From Roseomonas genomospecies 6 (GTDB taxonomy: Bacteria; Pseudomonadota; Alphaproteobacteria; Azospirillales; Azospirillaceae): a DNA stretch of 64,000 nucleotides. The position numbers and the translations under genes are program-made. The notes under the pieces were generated by a model that was not told where the DNA came from, ran no database searches, and was given only the letters and a program-made list of their open reading frames with translations. Below, one piece after another: positions 1-7,023 of this stretch. Position 1 is the first letter of the stretch; the number at the start of each line of letters is the position of its first letter. Location: positions 62,001 to 126,000 of the forward strand of contig NZ_QOKW01000012.1 in NCBI RefSeq assembly GCF_008365375.1, given 5' to 3'.

Positions 1-20
1 CTGAGTGGATGGAGGAGACC

Positions 21-1715
21 ATGAACATGATGTCTAAACCCTCCGCCCCGATCGGCGCCAAGCCCACCCTGACCACGCGGATCGCTGCCTTGCCGACACC
101 CGACAAGGCCCTTCTCAAGCTGCTGTTCGGCGCCGCCCTGCTGGCGCTCGGCCTCGGCCTCGCCGGTGGCTTCGTGACGGCACTGGCCCGCGCCGGTGCG
201 CTGACCTTCTTCCCCGACGATGCCTACCGCCTGCTGACACTGCACGGCGTGTCCGTGTTCTTCTACTGGCTCTACCTGATCCAGGCGGCGCTGCTGCTGG
301 TGCTGGCGGCCGCTGAAAATGGACGTGGGCTGGCCCTGCGCCCGTTCGCCTGGCTCGGCGCTGCCCTCATGCTGGTGGGCTTCGGTGTCAGCGAGTGGAT
401 CTCCTACACCGGCACGCCGCTGCTCTACGACGGCAGCCCCGAACTCGCCGCGGACGACCCGCGCTCGGTCGGCTTCTTCGCGCTCGGCTACCTGCTGCTC
501 TCGGGCGGCTTGGTCGCCTCGGCGATCAGCGGCATCGCCACGGTGCTCCAGCCGCGGCTGCGCGGCGAGGCGGACGAGTTCACCGCCGTCGGCTTCGCCC
601 TGTTCGCCTGGGCGGGATTCCTGGTGGTCAGCGCCATCGCCGCGACCAACGCCTTCCTGCCCGGCGTGCTGTGGTCCCTGGGGATGGGGTCCTTCCCGGC
701 CGACCACGGCACCGAGTGGCACATCCTGTTCCACAACCTGCATTACCTGCCGCTGATGGCGACGGTGCTGGTGTGGTACGTGCTGACCGAGCACCTGACG
801 GGCGTGAAGTCGATCCACGGCGCGCGGCTGTCGAAGATCGTCTTTGCGGCGTACCTGGTCTTCGTGCCGCCGACGAGCCTCTACCATATGTTCCTCGAGC
901 CCAACCTGTCCGAAGGGGTGCGCGTCGTCGGCTCGCTGCTGTCGCTGTTCGTCTCGGTGCCGACGCTCGCGGCCTTCGCCATCATCGTCTCGTCGCTTGA
1001 AGCCAGCGCGCGGGCGCGTGGCGCGACCGGCTTCTTCGGCTGGATGCGCGGGCTGCCCTGGGACAACCCGGCCATGGCGAACATGGGCTGGGCGGTGGTG
1101 AACATGATGCTCGGCATCACCTTCGCCTTCGTCCTGATCCAGGGCGAACTGGCACCGATGCTGTCCGACACGTTCTTCGTCCCCGGCTACTTCCACTTCT
1201 TCGCCGTCGGCGTGCTGACCCAGACCTTCCTGGCCGCCATGATGGTGATGCTCCCGGCGCTCGGCGGCGGCTCGCTGTGGCGTCCGGCGGTGCTGAAACG
1301 CATGCCGGTCATCGTCACCATCGGCTTGGTCATCTTCGGTGCCGCGGGCATCACGGCCGGGTTCATGGGCGTGCCGCGCCGCGTGTTCGACGTCAGCTAC
1401 GGCGGCATGGCCCCGGCCGCGTGGCCGGTGCTGATGGCGCTGGTTGGCGTCGGCGCCACCATCTTCGCCGTCGCCATTTCGGTCACCGTCTACGGCGTCG
1501 TCCGCACGCTGCTGTCCCGGCGTGCGCCGGTCGCGACGGAGGTGCCGGTGGTCGACTGGCAGACCGGGGCACGCGGCGTCGGTGCGGCGCCCGCCTGGAC
1601 AGGGCCCGTGTCGGTCGCGGCTCTGGTCGCCGCGATGTACGTCTTCACCATCATCGCGTTCCAGCTGATCCAGTCCCTGCCGATCATCGCCATCGGCGGC
1701 GGCCACGGCCACTGA
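21..1715 (+). CDS. Heme-copper oxidase subunit I-like protein (B-type family) with altered binuclear-site ligands
   Basis: An integral membrane protein of about 564 residues with 12 or more hydrophobic helices. It aligns from memory with ba3-type (B-family) cytochrome oxidase subunit I: the segments FGWMRGLPWDNPA and VPRRVF and the general helix pattern are shared. The low-spin haem ligands are present (His in LTLHG near nt 243-245; His in GYFHFF near nt 1194). The covalent His/Tyr pair is kept in FHNLHY. However, the first His of the usual Cu_B His-His pair is Tyr (SLYHMF, nt 882-884), and the His that normally ligates the high-spin haem is Tyr (PGYFHF, nt 1188-1190). It may therefore not be an oxygen reductase. 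The start is uncertain: a GGAGGAG at 11-17 is spaced best for ATG at 27 or 30; ATGs also occur at 9 and 21. It forms an operon with the small membrane gene that follows. Confidence 0.85.
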   Translation: MNMMSKPSAPIGAKPTLTTRIAALPTPDKALLKLLFGAALLALGLGLAGGFVTALARAGALTFFPDDAYRLLTLHGVSVFFYWLYLIQAALLLVLAAAENGRGLALRPFAWLGAALMLVGFGVSEWISYTGTPLLYDGSPELAADDPRSVGFFALGYLLLSGGLVASAISGIATVLQPRLRGEADEFTAVGFALFAWAGFLVVSAIAATNAFLPGVLWSLGMGSFPADHGTEWHILFHNLHYLPLMATVLVWYVLTEHLTGVKSIHGARLSKIVFAAYLVFVPPTSLYHMFLEPNLSEGVRVVGSLLSLFVSVPTLAAFAIIVSSLEASARARGATGFFGWMRGLPWDNPAMANMGWAVVNMMLGITFAFVLIQGELAPMLSDTFFVPGYFHFFAVGVLTQTFLAAMMVMLPALGGGSLWRPAVLKRMPVIVTIGLVIFGAAGITAGFMGVPRRVFDVSYGGMAPAAWPVLMALVGVGATIFAVAISVTVYGVVRTLLSRRAPVATEVPVVDWQTGARGVGAAPAWTGPVSVAALVAAMYVFTIIAFQLIQSLPIIAIGGGHGH

Positions 1716-1731
1716 GCGCAGGAGATCCGTC

Positions 1732-1920
1732 ATGAAGAACGATGAACTCTGGCTGACCGCGGCCATCGTCGCCGTCTGGGCCGTCCTCGCCGCCGTCTAC
1801 GCCCTGGTCCCCAGCCTCGGGATGCCGGGCTACGTCCGGGTCTGGGGCGGAGGCGCCGTGGTGTTCCTGGTGCTCGCCGGGGTGCTGGTCGCCGTCGGCA
1901 GAAAGCCCCGTAAAGGCTGA
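1732..1920 (+). CDS. Small two-helix membrane protein, likely partner of the oxidase-like subunit
   Basis: A 62-residue protein with two predicted transmembrane stretches (about residues 6-28 and 36-56) and a basic C-terminal tail. It starts 17 nt after the oxidase-like gene and has a good ribosome binding site (AGGAGAT) eight bases before the ATG. Small one- or two-helix subunits are common partners of heme-copper oxidases, so a structural or assembly subunit is a fair inference. I do not recognise the family. A strong hairpin follows and probably ends the operon. Confidence 0.7.
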   Translation: MKNDELWLTAAIVAVWAVLAAVYALVPSLGMPGYVRVWGGGAVVFLVLAGVLVAVGRKPRKG

Positions 1921-1937
1921 CTGGATCTGGAAACGGG

Positions 1938-1976
1938 CTTCGGCCCCACCATCGGCTGACGGTGATGGGGCCGAAG
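1938..1976 (+). terminator. Hairpin terminator after the oxidase-like operon
   Basis: An 11-bp perfect inverted repeat (1938-1948 with 1966-1976, CTTCGGCCCCA / TGGGGCCGAAG) with a 17-nt loop lies 18 nt after the stop codon. There is no long T tract on either side, so it may act weakly or bidirectionally; on the minus strand it lies just past the 3' end of the tRNA gene. Confidence 0.6.
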
Positions 1977-1993
1977 TCACTTCTCGAAACGGA

Positions 1994-2067
1994 TGGAGCG
2001 GGCTGTTGGACTCGAACCAACCTGGCCAGCCTGGAAAGCCGGTGCCCAACCTCTGGACCAAACCCGC
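1994..2067 (-). tRNA. tRNA-Gly(UCC)
   Basis: Read on the minus strand, this 74-nt segment folds as a full cloverleaf. The acceptor stem GCGGGTT/AGCCCGC pairs at all seven positions (one G-U). The D stem is GTCC/GGGC, the anticodon stem CCGGC/GCTGG with loop TTTCCAG, and the T stem GTTGG/CCAAC with loop TTCGAGT. The anticodon is TCC (plus-strand 2033-2035), which reads GGA/GGG. U73 and the G1-C72, C2-G71 pairs agree with bacterial tRNA-Gly identity, and the 3' CCA is encoded. I found this by hand folding. Confidence 0.88.
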
Positions 2068-2182
2068 GTCACACCAAGGATTCTGCACCACCGGCACCAT
2101 CATCCTCAACCAAGCATAAGTAGCGCCCCGATTGCGGGGTGCTGCTGGCTCGAGGCGGTAATGAACCTGGGTGCGGTGACGG

Positions 2183-2494
2183 TCAGTGTTGCGGTGGCTC
2201 AGGCAGACATTCCAAGTAACCGCGGTACCCGATCCTGAGGTCCTGTCCGGCCTCGAAGACCATGTTGGCTTCCCGGCGCTGCATCCCGACCCGGATTTCG
2301 GCCGCTTCTCCGGGAACGGGCACGATGGACGCCCGGATCGGCTCGGCGACCAGCGCAAGCTCCTCGACCTGCCCGATCCCGCCTCCGGCCGATGCAGGGT
2401 CGGCCGACGCAACCTCGGCCGATGCGAGCTCCAGGACGACCAGGCTCCCGTTCAGCTTCAACACACCGCGCTGCGCCTTGCTATCCGGCACCAT
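2183..2494 (-). CDS. Unrecognised ORF, possibly the tail of a broken gene
   Basis: A 103-residue reading frame that overlaps the 3' end of the truncated acfC-like gene by 14 nt in another frame. It has no signal peptide, no clear transmembrane segment and no motif I recognise; the C-terminal half (QDLRIGYRGYLECLPEP) looks like folded protein. Because the upstream gene is cut short at this point, it may be the remainder of a different gene joined by a deletion rather than a free-standing gene. Confidence 0.3.
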   Translation of the reverse strand: MVPDSKAQRGVLKLNGSLVVLELASAEVASADPASAGGGIGQVEELALVAEPIRASIVPVPGEAAEIRVGMQRREANMVFEAGQDLRIGYRGYLECLPEPPQH

Positions 2495-2828
2495 GCACCG
2501 ACGGCCGCAGGTAGAGCGGGTCTATGGTGTCCTCGAGGATCCGGCCCTCCATCAGCCGGACGAAGTCGGTCATCATGTTCTCGGCGCCGCTGTAGATGAC
2601 GTCGGCGTCCTGCTTGGTCTTGTCCAGCCACTGCGGCGTCGGCCTGGCGGTGACGTTGACCGTGCCCCCGCCCGTCTGCCCGAACATGGCCGCCGCCTCC
2701 TTCATCGCGGGCAGCGGGCCGCCGGGGCCGTAGACGTTGACGGCGTCCTGTGCCGCCGCGGGCAGCGCCAGACCCGCCGCCAAGATGGCCGCACCAAGCA
2801 AGGCCCTGATGTGGGACAGGAAGGGCAT
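2481..2828 (-). pseudogene. acfC: Truncated AcfC-like periplasmic substrate-binding protein
   Basis: The 115-residue product begins with a signal peptide (MPFLSHIRALLGAAILAAGL, cleavage near PAAAQD). The mature part resembles the N-terminal lobe of AcfC-type extracellular binding proteins (VYGPGGPLPAMKEAA, TPQWLDKTKQDADVIYSGAE, NMMTDFV). Such proteins are normally about 250 residues; this one loses homology after LYLRPS and stops nine codons later, so the whole second lobe is missing and ligand binding is unlikely. The start at 2828 is chosen for its GGGGGAG ribosome site and signal peptide. A 7-bp inverted repeat lies upstream. Confidence 0.65.
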
Positions 2829-2861
2829 TGTCTCCCCCGTCGGCCGTGACCGGCGACTCTC

Positions 2862-2879
2862 TATCAGACAGTTCTGATA
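2862..2879. promoter_or_regulatory. Candidate operator (inverted repeat) upstream of the acfC-like gene
   Basis: TATCAGA (2862-2868) and TCTGATA (2873-2879) form a perfect 7-bp dyad with a 4-bp spacer in a locally AT-rich spot, 34-51 nt upstream of the acfC-like start. The size and placement fit a repressor operator. The cognate regulator is unknown. Confidence 0.45.
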
Positions 2880-2979
2880 AAGATTCGTTCCCGCCACCGT
2901 CTGGCGCGCCGTTGAGAAACATGGTTCCGGCGGAACTGAAGGCGGAGCACGGCCGCCCCCCGTGGTAGAGGGCGGCGCG

Positions 2980-3756
2980 TCAAAACAGGCCGAGGACTCC
3001 GGCGTTGCGGTACAGCATGTAGGCCGCTACGGCGAACAGCACGCCAGCGAAGACCTTGGTCAGCGCGCCCTTGCGGGTGGACAGCCCGACCGCGGCCTTC
3101 ATGCCCGCGAAGCCTCCCACCACCCCACCGGCGATGAACAGCGCAGCGATCGTCCAGTCCACGAGACCCGAGAGCGCGTAGTTGGCCGCCGTGGTCAGGC
3201 CGAAGGTGCCCACCGAGAACAGCGACGAGCCGATGGCGTTGAGCACGGCCATGCCGCTGCCGAGCATGATGCCGGGGACGATCAGGAAGCCGCCGCCGAT
3301 CCCGAAGAAGCCCGAGATCGCTCCGGCCAGGAACCCGATGGCAACGAGGCGCACGGCGATCCGCTTGTTGATGTGGACGCCCGGATCGCCCTCGCTTCCC
3401 CGCCGCCGGAGCATCGAGACGCCGACTGCGACCATCACCAGCGCGAAAAGGAACAGCAGGCTCTCACCGTCGACCGACTTGCCGATGGTCGAGCCGACCA
3501 GCGCGCCGACCACGCCGGACAGGGCGAACGTCGCCGCGCACGGCCACTTCACGGTTCCGGCCCGGGCGTGCTGGGCCAGGTTGGCGAAGGCGTTCGCGGC
3601 GACCGCCAGGGCGCTGGTGCCGATGGCGACGTGCGGGTTCGGGACGCCCACCACGTAGAGCAGCAGCGGGACGGCCAGGATCGACCCGCCGCCCCCGATC
3701 AGGCCGAGGGAGAAGCCGACCAGGGCCCCGGAGAGGAGAGTGACGAGAACGGTCAT
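2980..3756 (-). CDS. TauE/SafE (TSUP) family sulfur-compound exporter
   Basis: A polytopic inner-membrane protein of about 258 residues with eight hydrophobic segments in two related halves, each carrying a glycine-rich loop (LGLIGGGGSILAVPLLL near residue 20; GFFGIGGGFLIVPG near residue 150). This is the TSUP family, which moves sulfite, sulfoacetate, thiosulfate or related anions. It is the last gene of a minus-strand set with two YeeE/YedE proteins and an ArsR regulator. A close paralogue lies at 44700-45476 in an identical gene order. The ATG at 3756 is used (ATG 3765 is an alternative); there is no strong ribosome site, consistent with translational coupling to the preceding gene, whose original frame would end in an ATGA overlap. 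Confidence 0.88.
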   Translation of the reverse strand: MTVLVTLLSGALVGFSLGLIGGGGSILAVPLLLYVVGVPNPHVAIGTSALAVAANAFANLAQHARAGTVKWPCAATFALSGVVGALVGSTIGKSVDGESLLFLFALVMVAVGVSMLRRRGSEGDPGVHINKRIAVRLVAIGFLAGAISGFFGIGGGFLIVPGIMLGSGMAVLNAIGSSLFSVGTFGLTTAANYALSGLVDWTIAALFIAGGVVGGFAGMKAAVGLSTRKGALTKVFAGVLFAVAAYMLYRNAGVLGLF

Positions 3757-3799
3757 GGAACGCATCTGGTCGAGTGGGTCCCGGTGGCGAAGCGGGGGG

Positions 3800-4252
3800 T
3801 CAGCGGGGTCGAAGGTCGGCGCGCATAGGTGGGCGTCGCCGTGGCTGTCGGCAGGACGCGGTGCAGGGCCATGCCCACAAGCACGCGGCCACGAACACGA
3901 CGACCTGCCAGAGCCCCAGCGGCAACGTGGTGAGCGCCGGGCCCGGACAGAGGCCGACCAGCCCCCAGCCGATCCCGAACAGGGCCGCCCCGGTGATGAG
4001 CCGGGCGTCGAGGTCACGCCGGGTCGGGATCTGGAAGGCGGGCGCCCACAGCGGTGCGGCTCGGCGCCCGGCGACGGCGAAGCCCACCGAGGCCGCCGCA
4101 ACGGCGCCCGCCATCACCAGGGCGAGGCTCGGATCCCAGGCCCCGAAGATGTCGAGGAAGGCGAGCACCTTGGCCGGATTGATCATCTGCGAGATGACCA
4201 GTCCCAGGCCGAAAAGCAGTCCGACGACGAAAGCGGAGGCGATCAGGCGCAT
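3800..4252 (-). CDS. YeeE/YedE-type membrane protein (DUF6691-like), frameshifted C-terminus
   Basis: The first 115 or so residues form a membrane protein of the YeeE/YedE thiosulfate/sulfur transport superfamily (FGLGLVISQMINPAKVLAFL; GWGLVGLCPGPAL with the conserved Cys). The paralogue at 45502-45939 ends normally after a last helix, whereas here the frame shifts at about nt 3883 and the tail becomes Arg/Pro/Cys-rich. Adding one base there (GCGTGC to GCGATGC) restores a helix reading LVGMALHRVL and would run to a stop overlapping the exporter start as ATGA. Either the gene carries a one-base deletion or the assembly does. It follows the partner YeeE gene with a 3-nt gap. Confidence 0.75.
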   Translation of the reverse strand: MRLIASAFVVGLLFGLGLVISQMINPAKVLAFLDIFGAWDPSLALVMAGAVAAASVGFAVAGRRAAPLWAPAFQIPTRRDLDARLITGAALFGIGWGLVGLCPGPALTTLPLGLWQVVVFVAACLWAWPCTASCRQPRRRPPMRADLRPR

Positions 4253-4255
4253 GGC

Positions 4256-4651
4256 TCACACTCCGAAGAGATGGCGAACGACGAAGACAGTGACGACGGC
4301 ACTGGCCATGAAGACGGCGGTGGCGACGAGCGAGCGGGGTGATCGGCGCGCGAAGCCGCAGACACCATGCCCGCTGGTGCAACCCGACCCCATCCGCGTG
4401 CCGAAGCCGACCAGCAGGCCCGCCACGACCAGCAGCCCGAGCGGGGCGTCGCCCCGCACCCGCGGAAGCGTGCCCGTCACCGCCGCATACAGTAGGGGCG
4501 CCGCCAGTAGCCCGGCGACGAAAGCGACCCGCCAGGAGGTGTCGCCGCGGGTCGGCGGCAGCAAGCCGCCCAGGATGCCGCTGACGCCGGTGATCCGGCC
4601 GTAGAGGAGGACGAACAGGGCGGCGGACGACCCGATCAGCAGGCCGCCCAC
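4256..4651 (-). CDS. YeeE/YedE family membrane protein with SGHGVCG motif
   Basis: A membrane protein of about 131 residues with a [15 protein letters not shown] motif, the conserved cysteine-containing core of the YeeE/YedE family that takes up thiosulfate or related sulfur species. It pairs with the shorter DUF6691-like partner; together they correspond to the two halves of one YeeE-like transporter. The start is disturbed: the paralogue at 45945-46370 begins [13 protein letters not shown], and an equivalent ATG GAA CAC TTC ACC sits at 4680 here but is out of frame by one missing C near nt 4665. As written the frame opens at GTG 4651. Confidence 0.78.
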   Translation of the reverse strand: MGGLLIGSSAALFVLLYGRITGVSGILGGLLPPTRGDTSWRVAFVAGLLAAPLLYAAVTGTLPRVRGDAPLGLLVVAGLLVGFGTRMGSGCTSGHGVCGFARRSPRSLVATAVFMASAVVTVFVVRHLFGV

Positions 4652-4690
4652 GAGGGCCGATACAAGGTGAAGTGTTCCATTGAGGGGCCT

Positions 4691-5041
4691 TCATGAGGAG
4701 GAGTTCCGGCCGGTGCAGAACAGCCGGTAGAGTTCGGTCAAGATCGGGCGGACGCGCTCGGAGCCGATCCGGTAGTGGATGGCGGTCCCTTCGCGGCGGG
4801 TCGCCACCAGCCCCTCGTCGCGCAGCTTGGCAAGGTGCTGGGAGAGGTTGGACTGGGACAGGCCAAGGCGCCGGACAAGCTCGCCGACCGCCATCTCGCC
4901 TTCGACCAGCGAGCACAGGATCATCAGGCGGTGGCGGCTCGCGAGCGAGTGCAGGAACGCCTCGGCCTCGGCGGCGCGGTTCGTCAACTCGGCGGGATCC
5001 AGCGGCGTGTCGTTCGGCGCACCCATCGTGCTCTCGGTCAT
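4691..5041 (-). CDS. ArsR family repressor, BigR/SqrR-like persulfide sensor
   Basis: A 116-residue winged-helix ArsR protein ([20 protein letters not shown] recognition region). It keeps the two cysteines expected for the BigR/SqrR/YgaV subgroup: one in RLMILCSL and one near the end in YRLFCTG; in that group the pair forms a (poly)sulfide bridge when persulfide accumulates, releasing DNA. It heads the minus-strand transport genes and faces the plus-strand persulfide operon, so it probably controls both. ATG at 5041 is preferred over upstream starts because the extra N-terminus would be Arg-rich translated leader. An AT-rich patch at about 5196-5245 in the divergent region is the likely operator area. 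The second copy is at 46396-46740. Confidence 0.88.
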   Translation of the reverse strand: MTESTMGAPNDTPLDPAELTNRAAEAEAFLHSLASRHRLMILCSLVEGEMAVGELVRRLGLSQSNLSQHLAKLRDEGLVATRREGTAIHYRIGSERVRPILTELYRLFCTGRNSSS

Positions 5042-5265
5042 CCCCAAGCGGCCTTGGCTGAACGTCGATGAGCGCCGCCGTGGCGGTGAACGGCCGGAGG
5101 TCCCCGGCCATCCCGATCGCCGCCCCCAAGGAACAGGGGCGCGCCGACACGCATCGCGCCGGGCGTCAGCGTCGCGTCCACCGTCCATCCCGGTCACAAT
5201 GGAACAGTTCAATCCTTTCTAATGTTTCCGAATCAGTTTCCCATCCGACATCGAGGAGAATGCCC

Positions 5266-5730
5266 ATGCTGCCCGCGACAACCTCGCGCGTCAGGGATGC
5301 TACCTCGGACGCCGTCAACCGGCGGATCGCCGAGCAGATCGAGCGGAGCGTCGAGCATCACGCCGAACACCCGGAGGAGATCGACGGGCGGCTGGACGAG
5401 CTCGACCACGAGTGGGACATCGAGCGCACGCTCGAGGCCAACGCGGCAACACTGGCGCTGACCGGCACGGTGCTGGGAGCCTTCCTGGACCGCCGTTTCC
5501 TCGTCCTGCCCGCGGTCGTGACCGGGTTCCTGCTCCAGCACGCGCTTCAAGGCTGGTGCCCGCCCGTGCCCCTCTTCCGCGCGCGGGGCGTCAGGACGGC
5601 TGCCGAGATCGACCGCGAGCGGACCGCGCTGAAGGGCCTGCGGGGCGACTTCCGGCGGCTGGAGGCGGCCACCCCGCACGCCGCTCCGCGCGAACGCGCC
5701 CAGGCCGCGCTGGAGGCCGTCGGGACCTGA
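5266..5730 (+). CDS. DUF2892 (YgaP-like) membrane protein
   Basis: A 154-residue protein with a charged N-terminal half (about residues 1-65, Glu/Arg/His-rich, likely helical) and then two membrane helices (ATLALTGTVLGAFL; FLVLPAVVTGFLLQHALQG). The DUF2892 region resembles the membrane part of the rhodanese YgaP and is often found with persulfide genes. GAGGAGA precedes ATG 5266 by eight bases; the ATG at 5260 is too close. A CTAATGTTT sequence (5219-5227), also present upstream of the second copy, may mark the promoter -10 region. First gene of a four-gene operon. Confidence 0.8.
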   Translation: MLPATTSRVRDATSDAVNRRIAEQIERSVEHHAEHPEEIDGRLDELDHEWDIERTLEANAATLALTGTVLGAFLDRRFLVLPAVVTGFLLQHALQGWCPPVPLFRARGVRTAAEIDRERTALKGLRGDFRRLEAATPHAAPRERAQAALEAVGT

Positions 5731-5797
5731 CCCGGCTCGGCATGCCCATGCTTGCGCCGCAAGACTGGGGACAGGGCCCTGCACCGAGGAGCAACCG

Positions 5798-6265
5798 ATG
5801 TCGAACCGCATAAAGGCGGATGACCGCTTCACCATCGAGATGGCACCGCCGACCGCCGAGCGCGTCGCGGAGTTGGCCCGCGAGGGCTTCCGCTCGGTCG
5901 TGAACCTGCGGACGCCCGGCGAGAAGGACGAGATCCTGTCGCCGAGCGAAGAGGGCGAGGTCGCCCGGGGCCACGGCCTGGAGTACGTGAGCATCCCGGT
6001 CTCCCCGCAGGACATGAACGAGGCCACCGCCGAACGCTTCGACCGGGAGGTGGCGCGCCTGCCGGGTCCGGTCGCCGTACACTGCGCCTCGGGGCGCCGT
6101 GCCGGGCTCTTCACCTTCCTGTCCATCGCCCGCAGCGAGGGCCTGTCCGGGGACGCGGCGGCGGCCAAAGCCGAGGCGATGGGCTTCCAGTTCGGGACGC
6201 CGGAGACGAAAGCGTTCTTCACGCGCGCCGTGGACGGCGGACGGACGCGGGGAGGGACATCATGA
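5798..6265 (+). CDS. DUF442/Blh-type sulfurtransferase-phosphatase domain protein
   Basis: A 155-residue protein with the fold signature of dual-specificity phosphatase-like sulfurtransferases (TIGR01244/DUF442): a P-loop HCASGRRAG with one Cys followed by Arg at +5, and GFRSVVNLRTPGE upstream. In the Blh proteins of Xylella and Agrobacterium this domain is fused in front of an ETHE1-like dioxygenase and handles persulfide sulfur. Here the two are separate genes overlapping by four bases (ATGA), consistent with the same two-step job. The ribosome site is GAGGAG before ATG 5798. Confidence 0.82.
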   Translation: MSNRIKADDRFTIEMAPPTAERVAELAREGFRSVVNLRTPGEKDEILSPSEEGEVARGHGLEYVSIPVSPQDMNEATAERFDREVARLPGPVAVHCASGRRAGLFTFLSIARSEGLSGDAAAAKAEAMGFQFGTPETKAFFTRAVDGGRTRGGTS

Positions 6266-7023
6266 TCTTCCGTCAGCTGTTCGAGCCGGAATCCTCGACC
6301 TACACCTACCTGTTCGGCTGCCGCGACATGGGTGAGGCGATCCTTCTCGATCCGGTGATGGAGACGGTCGAGCGCGACCTGGCCGTCATCCAGCAACTCG
6401 GGCTGCGGCTCGCCGTGACCCTCGACACGCACATCCACGCCGACCACATCAGTTCGGCCTGTCGGCTGCGGGCCCTGACCGGGTGCAAGGTCGCCTACCC
6501 GGCGATGGACGGGCTGCCCTGCGCCGACGTCGGCGTCGCCGAGGACAAGCCGCTCACCATGGGCAGCCTGGCCTTCCAGCCGCTCTACACCCCCGGCCAC
6601 ACCGACACGCACCACTGCTATCTCGTCGACCGAGGCGACACGTCGCGGGTGTTCACCGGCGACGCCCTGCTGATCGACGGCTGCGGCCGCACCGACTTCC
6701 AGAACGGCGACACCGCGGCGCTCTACCGGTCGGTGCGCGAGAAGATCTTCTCCCTGCCGGACGACACGCTCGTCTACCCGAGCCACGACTACCAGCACCG
6801 GCACGTCTCGACGGTGCTCCAGGAGCGGGAGCGCAACCCCCGCCTGGGCGACGCCAAGTCCTTCGAGGAGTTCGCCGGGATCATGGCGAACCTCAACCTG
6901 CCGTACCCGAAGAAGATCGACGTCGCCGTGCCCGCGAACCGCCTGTGCGGCGATTGCCCCGACGACGCCCCGCGGGCGCTCCGGGAGATCGGGGACAAGT
7001 CCTACCAGGGGTGGCCGCCATGA
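6262..7023 (+). CDS. ETHE1-like persulfide dioxygenase (MBL fold)
   Basis: A 253-residue metallo-beta-lactamase fold protein. Visible motifs are THIHADH (near residue 57), TPGHT (near 112), the Asp of FTGDALLIDGCGRTDFQ and SHDYQH, which match the mononuclear-iron persulfide dioxygenases (ETHE1/PDO) that oxidise glutathione persulfide to sulfite. GCGRTDFQ is characteristic of that group. It overlaps its neighbours on both sides by four bases, so it is translationally coupled in the operon. A near-identical protein is encoded at 61338-62099. The sulfite produced could leave through the TauE/SafE protein on the other strand. Confidence 0.88.
   Translation: MIFRQLFEPESSTYTYLFGCRDMGEAILLDPVMETVERDLAVIQQLGLRLAVTLDTHIHADHISSACRLRALTGCKVAYPAMDGLPCADVGVAEDKPLTMGSLAFQPLYTPGHTDTHHCYLVDRGDTSRVFTGDALLIDGCGRTDFQNGDTAALYRSVREKIFSLPDDTLVYPSHDYQHRHVSTVLQERERNPRLGDAKSFEEFAGIMANLNLPYPKKIDVAVPANRLCGDCPDDAPRALREIGDKSYQGWPP

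Noticed and set aside
5233..6804. Minus-strand frame of about 520 codons opposite the sulfur operon
   Set aside because: Covers two well-supported plus-strand genes and shows no motif; the same shadow appears opposite the duplicated operon.
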